This document shows, in pieces, positions 44,352 through 55,458 of a stretch of 64,000 bases of DNA. The position numbers and the translations under genes are program-made. Numbering within the stretch: the stretch's first letter is position 1; each line of letters begins with the position of its first letter. Source of the DNA: Amorphoplanes digitatis (lineage in GTDB: Bacteria; Actinomycetota; Actinomycetes; Mycobacteriales; Micromonosporaceae). The DNA lies in contig NZ_JACHNH010000001.1 of the NCBI RefSeq assembly GCF_014205335.1, forward strand, positions 3,156,501 through 3,220,500. The letters are read 5' to 3'. The notes under the pieces were generated by a model that was given only the letters and a program-made list of their open reading frames with translations, had not been told where the DNA came from and did no database searches.

Positions 44352-46052
44352 ATGGCCCGGACGAAGACGAACCAGCGAACCGCAAGTGACGTCCCCATTG
44401 ATGCCACCGGCGGCCGGACACCGCCGTCGACGATCGCCTACGTGGTGCTCGGCGTCTCCATCATCGCGGCAATCTGGGCCGCTGCGATGCTGACCACCGC
44501 GGGTAAGACCGGCTACGTCTACTTCTTCACGTACTGCCTGTACTACATGGGTGTCGTCTGCCTCGTGTCGCTCTCGATCACGATCATGCTGGGACTGGTC
44601 GCCACCGACCGGCTGGTCCTGTCGATCCGGCAGCGGGTGCTGCTCCAGTCCGCGCACCGCACCACCGGCATCATCGCGGTCAGCGCCCTCTTCGTGCACG
44701 TCTGGACGAAGGTCGCCATGAACCTCGTCGGCGTGGTCGACGTGTTCATCCCGTTCCTGCTGCCGTACAACGGGTTCTTCATCGGTCTCGGCAGCGTCTC
44801 CGCGTACGTGATGGTGCTGGTCATGTGGACCGGTCTCGCCCGCGCGCGGTTCATCGGCAAGGGCAAGCCCTGGATGTGGCGCGGTATCCACGCCATCTCG
44901 TACCTGATGTGGCCGCTCGCCCTGCTGCACGGCCTCAACGCCGGCCGCCCCGCCGCCACCTGGGTCATCGTCAGCTACGTCGTCTGCGTGCTGGGTGTGC
45001 TCGTCGGGCTCGCCGTGCGGCTCTCGGTCAGCCTCAACCGCCGCAAGGACTTCGCGTCGCAGGCCGGCACCGGCACCGGCAAGATCCAGCCGGTCGGCAA
45101 GCTCGTGCCGACCACCACCCCGAGCAAGGGCCGGGGCAAGAGCCGCCGCGCCGAGCCGGTCGCCCCCGCGGCGGTCGAGGCCTGGACGCCGGCCGCCCCG
45201 GTGCCCAGCGAGCCGGTCGCGGCCCCGGCCGGCCCCCCGCCGCAGGCCGAGCGTCGTCCGCGCCGCGGCGCCGACGACGACGAGCGGGCCCGCCGCCGCC
45301 GCGACTACGTCGACGCGCCGACCCAGCGCTGGGAGTTCGAGGAAGACGACATGCCGGCGCAGCGCTCGCGCCGCTACGCCGAGGACGAGGCGCCGGCGCC
45401 GCGCCAGCGGCGGGCGCCCGAGCCCGAGCGCTTCGACGAGCCCACCCGGGCGATCTCGCGGCGCGCCGCCGAGGACGGCCCGCGCGGCTACGCCGAGGAC
45501 GACGACATGCCCGCGCCGCGCGGTCGCCGCCGGGCCGAAGACGACTACGTCGAGGAGCGCCCGCCGTCCCGGTCCCGGCGCTACGCCGGCACCGAGTTCG
45601 AGCAGGAGCCGGCGCCGGCACCGCGCGGCCGGCGCTACGCCGACGAGGACGAGGTGCCCGCGCCGCGCGGCCGCCGCCTCGCCGCCGACGACGCCCCGGC
45701 GCCGCGGCAGCGCCGCTACCCGGACGACGAGCGGTACGAGGAGGCGCCGCGGCGCCGGTCGGATCGCTACGTGGACGACGAGCCGCCGAGGCCGTCCCGC
45801 GCGGCGCGCTACGCCGAGGATGCGGAGACTGCGCCCCGGGCCCGGCGCGACCGGGGCGCTCAAATCGACAGCGCCGACCCGGAGTACGACGACGCGCCGG
45901 CCCTGGTAGACATGGCGTCCCGGCGGGCACGCCGGGCGACACAGCAGGAACCCGCCCGTACGGCGAGCCGGGGGGCTCGCCGAGGCGGTAAGGGTGGGGA
46001 TGAATCGGCTGACGACCAATACTTCCGTCAGCTGCGAGGGGAAGCACAGTGA
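44352..46052 (+). CDS. Haem-b-type membrane protein with long charged disordered tail
   Basis: 566 residues. The first about 235 form a membrane domain with roughly six helices resembling ferric-reductase-like or cytochrome b561-type proteins. Candidate haem ligands are His in LQSAHRTTG, ALFVHVWTK, RGIHAISY and ALLHGLNAG. The remaining 330 residues are low complexity (Arg, Asp, Glu, Ala, Pro, Tyr) with a loose repeat such as RRYAEDEAPAPRQRR and PRGRRYADEDEVPAPRGRR. Such a polyampholyte is predicted disordered and cytoplasmic. ATG follows GAGGAGTT. It heads an operon with a NuoF-like protein, a TlpA-like lipoprotein and CcdA, so it probably passes electrons through the membrane. Confidence 0.8.
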   Translation: MARTKTNQRTASDVPIDATGGRTPPSTIAYVVLGVSIIAAIWAAAMLTTAGKTGYVYFFTYCLYYMGVVCLVSLSITIMLGLVATDRLVLSIRQRVLLQSAHRTTGIIAVSALFVHVWTKVAMNLVGVVDVFIPFLLPYNGFFIGLGSVSAYVMVLVMWTGLARARFIGKGKPWMWRGIHAISYLMWPLALLHGLNAGRPAATWVIVSYVVCVLGVLVGLAVRLSVSLNRRKDFASQAGTGTGKIQPVGKLVPTTTPSKGRGKSRRAEPVAPAAVEAWTPAAPVPSEPVAAPAGPPPQAERRPRRGADDDERARRRRDYVDAPTQRWEFEEDDMPAQRSRRYAEDEAPAPRQRRAPEPERFDEPTRAISRRAAEDGPRGYAEDDDMPAPRGRRRAEDDYVEERPPSRSRRYAGTEFEQEPAPAPRGRRYADEDEVPAPRGRRLAADDAPAPRQRRYPDDERYEEAPRRRSDRYVDDEPPRPSRAARYAEDAETAPRARRDRGAQIDSADPEYDDAPALVDMASRRARRATQQEPARTASRGARRGGKGGDESADDQYFRQLRGEAQ

Positions 46053-46095
46053 GTGAGCGCAGCAGGGCAGGGCACGGCACCGGCGGGACGTCGTC

Positions 46096-47568
46096 GTGAG
46101 CGAGGGCAGGGTTCCGCCCGTCACGAGCGTGGGCACGCCACGGATCACGGCCGGGTTCGACGAGTACGGCCGGCTCGACCTGGTCGCGCACCAGGAGGTG
46201 CACGGCGGCTTCGCGGCGCTCTCCAGCGGTGAGCTGATCGGCCTCGCCGACCGCATCGAGCTGCGCGGGCGCGGCGGCGCCGGCTTCCCGTTCGCCCGTA
46301 AGGTCCGCGCCGTGCTCGACTCCTGCCAGCGCCAGGACCTGCCGCCGGTGATCGTGGTCAACGGCACCGAGGGCGAGCCCCCGTCCTGGAAGGACAAGGC
46401 GGTCCTGACCCGCGGCCCGCACCTGATCCTCGACGGCGCGGCCCTCGCGGCCGCCGCGCTCGACGCCGAGGAGATCGTGATCGGCGTCGCCGACGACGGC
46501 ATCGGCCAGGACTCCCTCGCGGCGGCGCTTGCCGAGCGGCGGATGCCGGTGCCGACCCGGATCGTCACCGTCCCGCACCGGTTCATCTCCGGCGAGGGCG
46601 GCGCGCTGGTGCGCGGCATCAACGGCGAGGCGCACATCCCGCCCGGCCGCAAGGTCCGCTCGAGCGACAACGGCGTCGGCGGGCTGCCGACCCTGCTCTC
46701 CAACGCCGAGACCTACTCGCAGCTGGCGATCGCGGCCCGGCTCGGCCCGTGGGAGTACAACGCGGTCGGCATCCCGGAGGAGCCCGGCACGGTCATGCTG
46801 ACCGTCGGCGGCTCGTCCACCGCGCCCGCCGTCGTCGAGGCGCCGACCGGCACCCCGCTGATGGACGTGCTCACCATGTGCGGCGCCGACATCGGTCCCG
46901 GGCTGCTCGTCGGCGGCTACCACGGCAAGTGGATCACCGCCGAGGCCGCCAAGACAGTGACGATCTCGCGCAAGGGCTTCGCCAAGGTCGGCGGCACGCT
47001 CGGCGCCGGCATGCTCATCCCGATCGGCTCGGCGACCTGCCCGCTGGGCGAGGTCGCCCAGGTCGTGCAGTACCTCGCCGGCGAGTCGGCGGGTCAGTGC
47101 GGCCCGTGCCGCCTCGGCCTGCCCGACCTGGCCCGCGCGGTCACCCTGGTCGCGCTCGGCGGTAGCGCGCTGGAGAACGTGCGACAGGCCGCCGGCGTGG
47201 TCAAGGGCCGCGGCGCGTGCAGCCACCCGGACGGCACCGCCCGGTTCGCCCTGTCCGCGCTCGAGGTCTTCGCCCGCGACGTGGAGCTGCACGCCAACGG
47301 CGAGGGGTGCGGCAAGCAGGTGCGCGGCATCCTTCCCCTGCCGTACCACACCGATCAGGGCGCGCGGAAACTCGCCGTCGACTGGTCGCGCTGCGACGGC
47401 CACGGACTCTGCTCGGCGGTCGCCCCGGAGATCATCCGGCTCGACGCGAACGGCTTCCCGGCGTTCCCGCAGACGCCGCTGCCGCCGTGGCTCGAGAACG
47501 GCGCCCGCAAGGCGGTCAACGTGTGCCCGGCACTGGCCCTGCGGCTGACGGAGGCGGTAAAGAAGTGA
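46096..47568 (+). CDS. NuoF-like flavo-iron-sulfur protein with C-terminal ferredoxin domain
   Basis: 490 residues from GTG 46096. Domains: an FMN/NAD-binding NuoF-type part (RGRGGAGFPFARK near residue 56, VVNGTEGEPPSWKD), an SLBB-like region (about 245-310), a [4Fe-4S]-type cluster motif (ESAGQCGPCRLG then GACSHPDG), and a C-terminal single-cluster ferredoxin at about 420-490 (CDGHGLC ... NVCPALAL). The spacing C-x5-C-xn-CP suggests a [3Fe-4S] ferredoxin. It probably takes electrons from NAD(P)H or ferredoxin and hands them to the adjacent membrane protein. It is not part of a complex I operon; no other nuo genes are here. Confidence 0.88.
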   Translation: MSEGRVPPVTSVGTPRITAGFDEYGRLDLVAHQEVHGGFAALSSGELIGLADRIELRGRGGAGFPFARKVRAVLDSCQRQDLPPVIVVNGTEGEPPSWKDKAVLTRGPHLILDGAALAAAALDAEEIVIGVADDGIGQDSLAAALAERRMPVPTRIVTVPHRFISGEGGALVRGINGEAHIPPGRKVRSSDNGVGGLPTLLSNAETYSQLAIAARLGPWEYNAVGIPEEPGTVMLTVGGSSTAPAVVEAPTGTPLMDVLTMCGADIGPGLLVGGYHGKWITAEAAKTVTISRKGFAKVGGTLGAGMLIPIGSATCPLGEVAQVVQYLAGESAGQCGPCRLGLPDLARAVTLVALGGSALENVRQAAGVVKGRGACSHPDGTARFALSALEVFARDVELHANGEGCGKQVRGILPLPYHTDQGARKLAVDWSRCDGHGLCSAVAPEIIRLDANGFPAFPQTPLPPWLENGARKAVNVCPALALRLTEAVKK

Positions 47569-48146
47569 CCGTACCCAGGATCAAGGCCCTGATCGCGGCG
47601 ACGGTTGCCGCCGGCGCGCTCGCGGGGTGCGGCTCGGCCGCCACCCCGCCGGCCGGTCCGGCGCTGCCGGCCGCCGAGCAGGCCGCGGAGCCCGCTGCCG
47701 CCGACGCCGGAGCCACCGAGCCGCCGGAGGCGCCCGCGGTGGTGCCCGCGTCGCTGAAATTCAAGGGCAGGACCCTGGACGGCAAGACCTTCGACGCCGC
47801 GACGATGGCCGGCAAGCCGACCATCCTGTGGTTCTGGGCGCCCTGGTGCGCGACCTGCGCGAGCGAGGCCCAGTCGATCTCCGACCTGAGCGACGAGTAC
47901 GCCGGGCGGCTCAACATCCTGGGCATCGCCGGCATGGGCGGCAACAAGGACATGCACGAGTTCGTCTCCGACCTCGAGGTCGGCGAGGTGCCGCACCTGG
48001 ACGACGGGCCGGGCAAGCTCTGGAAGAAGTTCGGCATCACCGAGCAGAGCACCTACGTGATCCTGGACCGGGCCGGCAAGGTCGTGGTCCGCAGCTACCT
48101 CGACGACCTACAGCTCACCACCAAGGTCAAGTCGCTGGTGGCGTGA
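47565..48146 (+). CDS. TlpA-like thioredoxin-fold lipoprotein
   Basis: 193 residues. The start GTG overlaps the stop of the NuoF-like gene (GTGA). Lipoprotein signal with lipobox LAGC (Cys about 22), followed by an Ala/Pro/Glu-rich spacer to about 65. The thioredoxin/redoxin domain has the active site WCATC in WFWAPWCATCASEAQ and the cis-Pro region VPHLDDGPGKL. It would act outside the membrane on disulfides or haem-protein thiols. CcdA, encoded 3 nt downstream, would keep it reduced. Confidence 0.9.
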   Translation: MTVPRIKALIAATVAAGALAGCGSAATPPAGPALPAAEQAAEPAAADAGATEPPEAPAVVPASLKFKGRTLDGKTFDAATMAGKPTILWFWAPWCATCASEAQSISDLSDEYAGRLNILGIAGMGGNKDMHEFVSDLEVGEVPHLDDGPGKLWKKFGITEQSTYVILDRAGKVVVRSYLDDLQLTTKVKSLVA

Positions 48147-48149
48147 GCG

Positions 48150-49010
48150 GTGCGGGCCACGCTGCTGCTCGCGCTCACCGCCGGGATGCTCGGCGCCGTC
48201 AACCCGTGCGGCTTCGCGCTGCTGCCCGCGTACCTGTCGGTGCTGGTCGCCGGTGATCAGAGCGACGGCTCCCGGTCGACGGTCGCGGCCGTGGGCCGCG
48301 CGCTGCGCTGCACCGCCGCGCTGACCGCCGGGTACGTCGCGGTGTTCGGCGCGTTCGGGCTGGTCCTGGCGCCGCTGACCGGGTGGCTGCTGCCGCGGCT
48401 GCCGTGGCTGACCGTCGTCTTCGGACTGGGCCTGCTCGGGCTCGGCGGCTGGCTGCTCGCCGGCCGCTCGCTGCCGAACCCGGCCCGGGCGCTGCGGGCG
48501 CCGCGGCTGACCGGCTCGGCCGCGTCGATGGTCCTCTTCGGCATGGCCTACGCGCTCGCGTCGCTGGGCTGCGCGATCGGGCCGTTCCTGGCGATCGTCG
48601 TCTCCAGCCTGCGGGCCGGCTCGATCGGCGAGGGCGTCGCCCTGTTCGTCAGCTACGCCGCCGGGATGGGGCTGGTGATCGGCGTGACCGCGCTCGCCGT
48701 CGCGCTGGTCCGGGTCTCCGCGGTCTCCCGGCTGCGCCGGGCGTCCGCCGCCGTGCCCCGCGTCGGGGGCGCGGTCCTGGTCGTCGCCGGCGCGTACGTG
48801 GCCTACTACGGCTGGTACGAGCTTCGGCTCGCCGGTGACCTGCGGCAGTCCGGGCGGGATCCGGTGGTCAACTTCGCCTCGGGCATCCAGCACCAGCTCA
48901 GCGGCGCGGTCGGCCGGGTCGGCGCGGGCTGGTTCGCGCTGCTGCTGGCCGCCCTGGTGCTGGCGGCGCTCCTGCTGTCGCGGCGCCGGCGCGCCCCGGT
49001 GGGCGGCTGA
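48150..49010 (+). CDS. ccdA: CcdA-type membrane thiol-electron transporter
   Basis: 286 residues, at least six hydrophobic helices. The first reactive Cys is in MLGAVNPCGFALLPAY near residue 18; a second is in ASLGCAIGPFLAIV near residue 140, the positions expected for the CcdA/DsbD-beta family. It carries reducing equivalents from cytoplasmic thioredoxin to extracytoplasmic thiol proteins such as the preceding TlpA-like lipoprotein. GTG start 3 nt after that gene. In other actinomycetes CcdA works in cytochrome c maturation, but no cytochrome c genes are seen here. Confidence 0.9.
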   Translation: MRATLLLALTAGMLGAVNPCGFALLPAYLSVLVAGDQSDGSRSTVAAVGRALRCTAALTAGYVAVFGAFGLVLAPLTGWLLPRLPWLTVVFGLGLLGLGGWLLAGRSLPNPARALRAPRLTGSAASMVLFGMAYALASLGCAIGPFLAIVVSSLRAGSIGEGVALFVSYAAGMGLVIGVTALAVALVRVSAVSRLRRASAAVPRVGGAVLVVAGAYVAYYGWYELRLAGDLRQSGRDPVVNFASGIQHQLSGAVGRVGAGWFALLLAALVLAALLLSRRRRAPVGG

Positions 49011-49014
49011 GGAC

Positions 49015-50745
49015 GTGGACACCGCCTCCCGCGTGAGCCCGCTGCGCCGCGGCGATCCCGGGCGGCTGGGCGGGTACCGGGTGATCGGCCGGCTCGGCTC
49101 CGGCGGCATGGGCGTCGTCTACCTGGCCACCGACCGCGACGACGAGCTCGTCGCGGTCAAGCTCGTGCACGCCACCCTGGTCGGCGACCCCGAGTTCCGG
49201 GGGCGGTTCCGCAGCGAGGTCGAGCGGGCCCGGCAGGTGCCGTCGTTCTGCACGGCCGAGGTGCTCGACGCGGACCTCGACCACAACCCGCCGTACCTGG
49301 TGGTCGAGTACGTCGACGGGCCGAGCCTCGCCGAGGTGGTGGAGGAGAGCGGCCCGCTGCGCTCGGCCGCGCTGCACTCGCTCGCGGTCGGCGTGGCCAC
49401 CGCGCTGACCGGCATACACGGCGCCGGGGTCATCCACCGTGACCTCAAGCCCGGCAACGTGCTGCTCGCGCCCGGCAGCCCCAAGGTCATCGATTTCGGC
49501 ATCGCCCGGGCGTTCGAGGCGACCAGCCAGCACACCCGCACGGACCAGATGGTCGGCACTGTCGCGTACATGGCGCCGGAGCGGTTCTCCTCCGAGCCCG
49601 GCACGCCGCTGACCGCGGCCGCCGACGTGTTCGCCTGGGGCTGCGTCGTCGCGTACGCCGGCACCGGCCGGACGCCCTTCCACGGCGACTCGCCGCCGGC
49701 GACCGCCGCCCGGATCCTGACCCAGCCGCCGCACCTGGGCGTGCTGCCCGAGCCGCTGCGCGGCCTGGTCGAGCTGTCGCTGTCCAAGCATCCCGAGGAG
49801 CGGCCGACGGCCCGCGAGCTGTTGGATCTGCTGCTCGGCGAGCGGCAGCCCGAGCGCCGGCGCGCGACGGGGTTCGCGGCGCCCGCCGCGGCACCGCGCA
49901 CGCAGCCGGCCCGGCCGGTCACCTCGGCCCCGCCGGCCCCGCCGGCCCGCAGGCGAGGCCACCGGACGCTGGCCGTGCTCGCCGTCCTGCTCGTGCTCGC
50001 CGGGCTGGCCACGGTCGCCCTGGTGCTGAAGGCGTACGCCCCGGTGGGCGAGCCGCGCAACGTGGGCGGCGCGCCGGGCGCGGGGGCGCCGGAGACCGGC
50101 GCCGCCGCCCCGCGCAACCCGCCGGCGACCGAACCCGGCGACCTGACCGATCCCACAAGGGGCGCCGGCCCGGTGCCGGCGGAGCCGGACGGCGGCGAGC
50201 CGATCATCCAGGACGCGCTGAGCCGGCCCGGCCTGTGGCAGGACAGCGAGGTACCCGGTGCGGACGCCGACTGCACCGTGCAGGGCGTGCTGCGCGTCGC
50301 CCGGGTCGACGCCGGCGCGCACCAGTGCGCCGGCCCGGAGGAGGAGATCGCCGACGACTTCGGGGTCGAGGTGACCACCGCGCTGCAATCCGCGGGCGCC
50401 TGCGCGGCGATCTGGTTCCACTGGGACCCACGGGCCGGCGGCCAGGTGCTGCGGATCTGCCAGGGGGAGATCTCGGTCGGCGCGGACCTGCCGGAAGACA
50501 GCCGGGTGTACGGGCGGATCGCGCTCGACCGCCGGATCGGGCTGCGCCAGCCGGTCCGGATCCACCTGGTGATCCGCGACGGCGAGGCACAGGTGTTCCG
50601 CGGCGCGCAGTTCGCGGGCGCGGTGCCGCTGCCGGAGGGCGGGCCGGACGAGGGCCAGGTCCTGCTCGGGCTCAGCGCCGAGGCCGCCGGCGCCGGGCCG
50701 CCGTACGCGGTGTCCTTCTCGGACGTGGACATCCGCTCGCTCTGA
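49015..50745 (+). CDS. Transmembrane Ser/Thr protein kinase with Cys-rich ectodomain
   Basis: 576 residues. The kinase domain is at about 20-280: LGSGGMGVVYLA, VAVKLV (K49), HRDLKPGNVL (catalytic D143), DFGIARA. One transmembrane helix at about 317-338 (LAVLAVLLVLAGLATVALVL) is followed by a Pro/Ala linker and an extracellular domain of about 190 residues with four Cys (DADCTV, HQCAGP, GACAAIW, LRICQG). The kinase at 60037 carries the same ectodomain type. GTG start 4 nt after ccdA, so it belongs to the redox operon and may sense conditions outside the membrane. Substrates unknown. Confidence 0.9.
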   Translation: MDTASRVSPLRRGDPGRLGGYRVIGRLGSGGMGVVYLATDRDDELVAVKLVHATLVGDPEFRGRFRSEVERARQVPSFCTAEVLDADLDHNPPYLVVEYVDGPSLAEVVEESGPLRSAALHSLAVGVATALTGIHGAGVIHRDLKPGNVLLAPGSPKVIDFGIARAFEATSQHTRTDQMVGTVAYMAPERFSSEPGTPLTAAADVFAWGCVVAYAGTGRTPFHGDSPPATAARILTQPPHLGVLPEPLRGLVELSLSKHPEERPTARELLDLLLGERQPERRRATGFAAPAAAPRTQPARPVTSAPPAPPARRRGHRTLAVLAVLLVLAGLATVALVLKAYAPVGEPRNVGGAPGAGAPETGAAAPRNPPATEPGDLTDPTRGAGPVPAEPDGGEPIIQDALSRPGLWQDSEVPGADADCTVQGVLRVARVDAGAHQCAGPEEEIADDFGVEVTTALQSAGACAAIWFHWDPRAGGQVLRICQGEISVGADLPEDSRVYGRIALDRRIGLRQPVRIHLVIRDGEAQVFRGAQFAGAVPLPEGGPDEGQVLLGLSAEAAGAGPPYAVSFSDVDIRSL

Positions 50746-50770
50746 GCCGCACCCACCGATGTGGACGGAT

Positions 50771-50784
50771 TAAGCTTTGGCTTA
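50771..50784. promoter_or_regulatory. Candidate LysR-type operator before coxM
   Basis: TAAGC-TTTG-GCTTA is a 14-bp inverted repeat upstream of the TTGACA at 50793. It is the most AT-rich short element between the kinase and coxM. Binding by the LysR protein at 58878-59831 is a hypothesis. Confidence 0.4.
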
Positions 50785-50792
50785 GGTTGCCG

Positions 50793-50823
50793 TTGACAGC
50801 GTGATCAGGTCGCGGCCCATACT
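50793..50823 (+). promoter_or_regulatory. Candidate cox promoter
   Basis: A perfect TTGACA (50793-50798) is followed by CATACT (50818-50823) with a 19-nt spacer, slightly long. The ATG of coxM is 6 nt further on, so the transcript would be leaderless. Confidence 0.45.
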
Positions 50824-50828
50824 GCGAC

Positions 50829-51707
50829 ATGCAGGTTCCGGCACCCTTCGAATACGCGCGGGCCACCACCGTGGACGAGGCCATCGGGCTCATGGAGCGC
50901 TACGGCGACACCGCCCGGCTGGTGGCCGGCGGACACAGTCTGCTGCCCATGATGAAGCTCCGGCTGGCCAACTTCGAATACCTCATCGACATCAACGATC
51001 TGCACGGCGAGCTCGGCCACATCGTCGTCGAGGCGGACCAGGTCCGGATCGGCGCGCTGACCCGCCATCGCGAGCTGCTCGAGTCCGACGCGCTGGCCGC
51101 GGCGCTGCCGATCTTCCGGGACGCCGAGCGGGTGATCGCCGACCCGGTCGTGCGCAACCGCGGCACCCTCGGCGGCTCGCTCTGCCAGGCCGACCCCTCC
51201 GAGGACCTCTCCGCGGTCTGCACCACGCTCGGCGCGAGCTGCGTGATCCGCGGGCCGGGCGGGACCCGGACGGTGACCATGGAGGACTTCCACCGCGGCC
51301 CGTACGAGACGGCGGTCGCCGACGGGGAGATCCTCGTCGAGATCCGGATACCGCTGCGCCCGCGCGGCGGCAGCGCGTACGCGAAGGTGGAGCGCCGGGC
51401 CGGCGACTGGGCCGTGGTGTCCGCGGGCGCGGCGGTGTGGCTCGACGAGGCCGGCCTGGTCACCGACGCCCGCGTCGGCCTCGCCGCCGTCGGGCCGAAC
51501 ACCACCGGCCTGCCGGAGATCTCCGCCGCGCTGCGCGGCAGCCCGCCGTCGGAGGGGTTGTACACCGAGGCCGGCGAGATCGCGGCGCGGAGCTGCGACC
51601 CGGTCACCGACCAGCGCGGCAGCGCCGACTACAAGCGCCACCTCGCCAAGGAGCTCACCGTCCGTACCCTGCGCCGCGCCGTGGCGCGCATCGCCGAGAG
51701 AGGCTGA
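50829..51707 (+). CDS. coxM: CO dehydrogenase medium (FAD) subunit
   Basis: 292 residues of the vanillyl-alcohol-oxidase-type FAD fold used by the molybdenum hydroxylase family. FAD-binding motifs are AGGHSLLPMMKLRLA near residue 37 and RNRGTLGGSLCQADP near residue 111, both typical of CoxM. It receives electrons from the small subunit and passes them to quinone. It is the first gene of coxM-S-L. Xanthine dehydrogenase FAD subunits are similar, but the order and the large subunit motif identify CO dehydrogenase. Confidence 0.93.
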   Translation: MQVPAPFEYARATTVDEAIGLMERYGDTARLVAGGHSLLPMMKLRLANFEYLIDINDLHGELGHIVVEADQVRIGALTRHRELLESDALAAALPIFRDAERVIADPVVRNRGTLGGSLCQADPSEDLSAVCTTLGASCVIRGPGGTRTVTMEDFHRGPYETAVADGEILVEIRIPLRPRGGSAYAKVERRAGDWAVVSAGAAVWLDEAGLVTDARVGLAAVGPNTTGLPEISAALRGSPPSEGLYTEAGEIAARSCDPVTDQRGSADYKRHLAKELTVRTLRRAVARIAERG

Positions 51708-51709
51708 GC

Positions 51710-52188
51710 ATGCAGGTCTCGATGACCGTCAACGACGTCGAAGTCACCGAGGAGATCGAGGGACGGCTGCTGCTCGTGCACTTCCTGCGCGACGTCCTCG
51801 GCCTCACCGGCACCCACTGGGGCTGCGACACCAGCAACTGCGGCACCTGCGTGGTGTGGCTCGACGGCGAGCCCGTCAAGTCGTGCACCGTGCTCGCCGC
51901 GATGGCCGGCGGCCACGAGGTCCGCACGGTCGAGGGCCTGGCGAAGAACGGCAAGCTGGACCCGGTGCAGGAGGGCTTCATCCAGTGCCACGGGCTCCAG
52001 TGTGGTTTCTGCACGCCCGGGATGCTGATGACCGCCCGCGCGCTGCTCGACCGCAACCCGGACCCGACCGAGGCCGAGATCCGGGAGGCCATCTCCGGGC
52101 AGATCTGCCGCTGCACCGGCTACGCGACGATCGTCCGCTCGGTGCGCTGGGCCTCGGTGCACGAGGCCGGCACGGAAGAGGTGACGGC

Positions 52189-52192
<4 letters not shown>
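51710..52192 (+). CDS. coxS: CO dehydrogenase small (2Fe-2S) subunit
   Basis: 160 residues with two [2Fe-2S] clusters: the N-terminal plant-ferredoxin type (GCDTSNCGTCVVWLDGE then SCTVLA) and the C-terminal helical type (CHGLQCGFCTPGML and QICRCTGY). It carries electrons from the Mo-Cu site in CoxL to the FAD in CoxM. ATG 2 nt after the coxM stop; its stop overlaps the coxL start (ATGA). Confidence 0.95.
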
Positions 52193-54585
<2,393 letters not shown>

Positions 54586-54600
54586 GCCGGGCGGGACGAC

Positions 54601-55455
54601 ATGACCGACATCGCCGAGCGCGCCCGGGCCCTGACCCAGCAGCGGCGCCCGTTCGTGCACGCCACCGTCGTGCGCGCGCAGCAGCCGACCTCGGCCCGCG
54701 CGGGCGACGCCGCCGTCGTCCTCGACGACGGCTCCATCGAGGGCTTCGTCGGCGGACACTGCGCGGAGAACTCCGTGCGCACCGCCGCCCTGGACACCCT
54801 GCGGGACGGGCGCACCCTGCTGCTGCGGGTGCTGCCGGACGGCGGGGCGGAGTTCCCGGAGACACCGGGCGCGCTGGTCGTGGTCAACCCGTGCCACTCC
54901 GGCGGCGCGATCGAGATCTTCCTGCGTCCGGTCCTGCCCCGGCCGGTGCTGCGGCTGGCCGGCGAGACCCCGATCGGCGAGGCGCTGGCCACCCTGGCCG
55001 CCTTCCTCGACTTCGAGGTGTCGCGCGACGGCGCCTGCGCGGGCGCGACCGCGGCCGTGGTGGCCGGGCTGGGCCGGGGCGAGGAGGACGCGATCCGCGC
55101 GGCCCTGGACGCCGGCGTCGGCTTCATCGCCCTGGTGGCGAGCCGCACGCGCGGCGCGGCGGTGCTCGACGCGCTCGGCCTGACGCCCGGCGAGCGATCG
55201 CGGGTGCACACGCCGGCCGGCATCGACATCGGCGCGCGTACCCCGCAGGAGATCGCCCTGTCCATCATGGCCGAGGTGGTCCGGGCGATCCGGGTCGACG
55301 GCCTGGCGCCGTCGGCCGCCGCGGCCACGCCGCCGGCGGCGGCGACGGACCCGATCTGCGGGATGACCGTCCTGATCGGCCCGGACGCCATCTCGGCGGA
55401 CGGCAACTACTTCTGCGGTACGGGGTGCCGCGACGCCTTCCTCGCGCGGGCCTGA
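54601..55455 (+). CDS. coxF: XdhC/CoxF-family maturation protein fused to a YHS domain
   Basis: 284 residues. An XdhC/CoxI-type N-terminal part (VHATVVRAQQPTSARAGDAAV and FVGGHCAENSVR) is followed by the Rossmann-like XdhC domain (to about 240). A C-terminal YHS domain of about 38 residues follows (DPICGMTVLIGPDAISADG then YFCGTGCRDAF), with Cys spaced for metal binding. Family members help insert sulfur or metal into molybdenum enzymes. In Oligotropha CoxD, CoxE and CoxF are reported to complete the Mo-S-Cu site. The YHS part suggests copper handling, which is inference. ATG 15 nt after coxL. Confidence 0.88.
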   Translation: MTDIAERARALTQQRRPFVHATVVRAQQPTSARAGDAAVVLDDGSIEGFVGGHCAENSVRTAALDTLRDGRTLLLRVLPDGGAEFPETPGALVVVNPCHSGGAIEIFLRPVLPRPVLRLAGETPIGEALATLAAFLDFEVSRDGACAGATAAVVAGLGRGEEDAIRAALDAGVGFIALVASRTRGAAVLDALGLTPGERSRVHTPAGIDIGARTPQEIALSIMAEVVRAIRVDGLAPSAAAATPPAAATDPICGMTVLIGPDAISADGNYFCGTGCRDAFLARA

Positions 55456-55458
55456 GCC

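Noticed and set aside
44069..44407. Minus-strand open frames in the 405-bp intergenic region
   Set aside because: They lack ribosome sites, run into the redox operon start and have no protein-like pattern.
46096..47568. NuoF subunit of respiratory complex I
   Set aside because: There are no other nuo genes nearby, a ferredoxin domain is fused at the C-terminus, and the neighbours are a haem-type membrane protein and thiol-redox genes.
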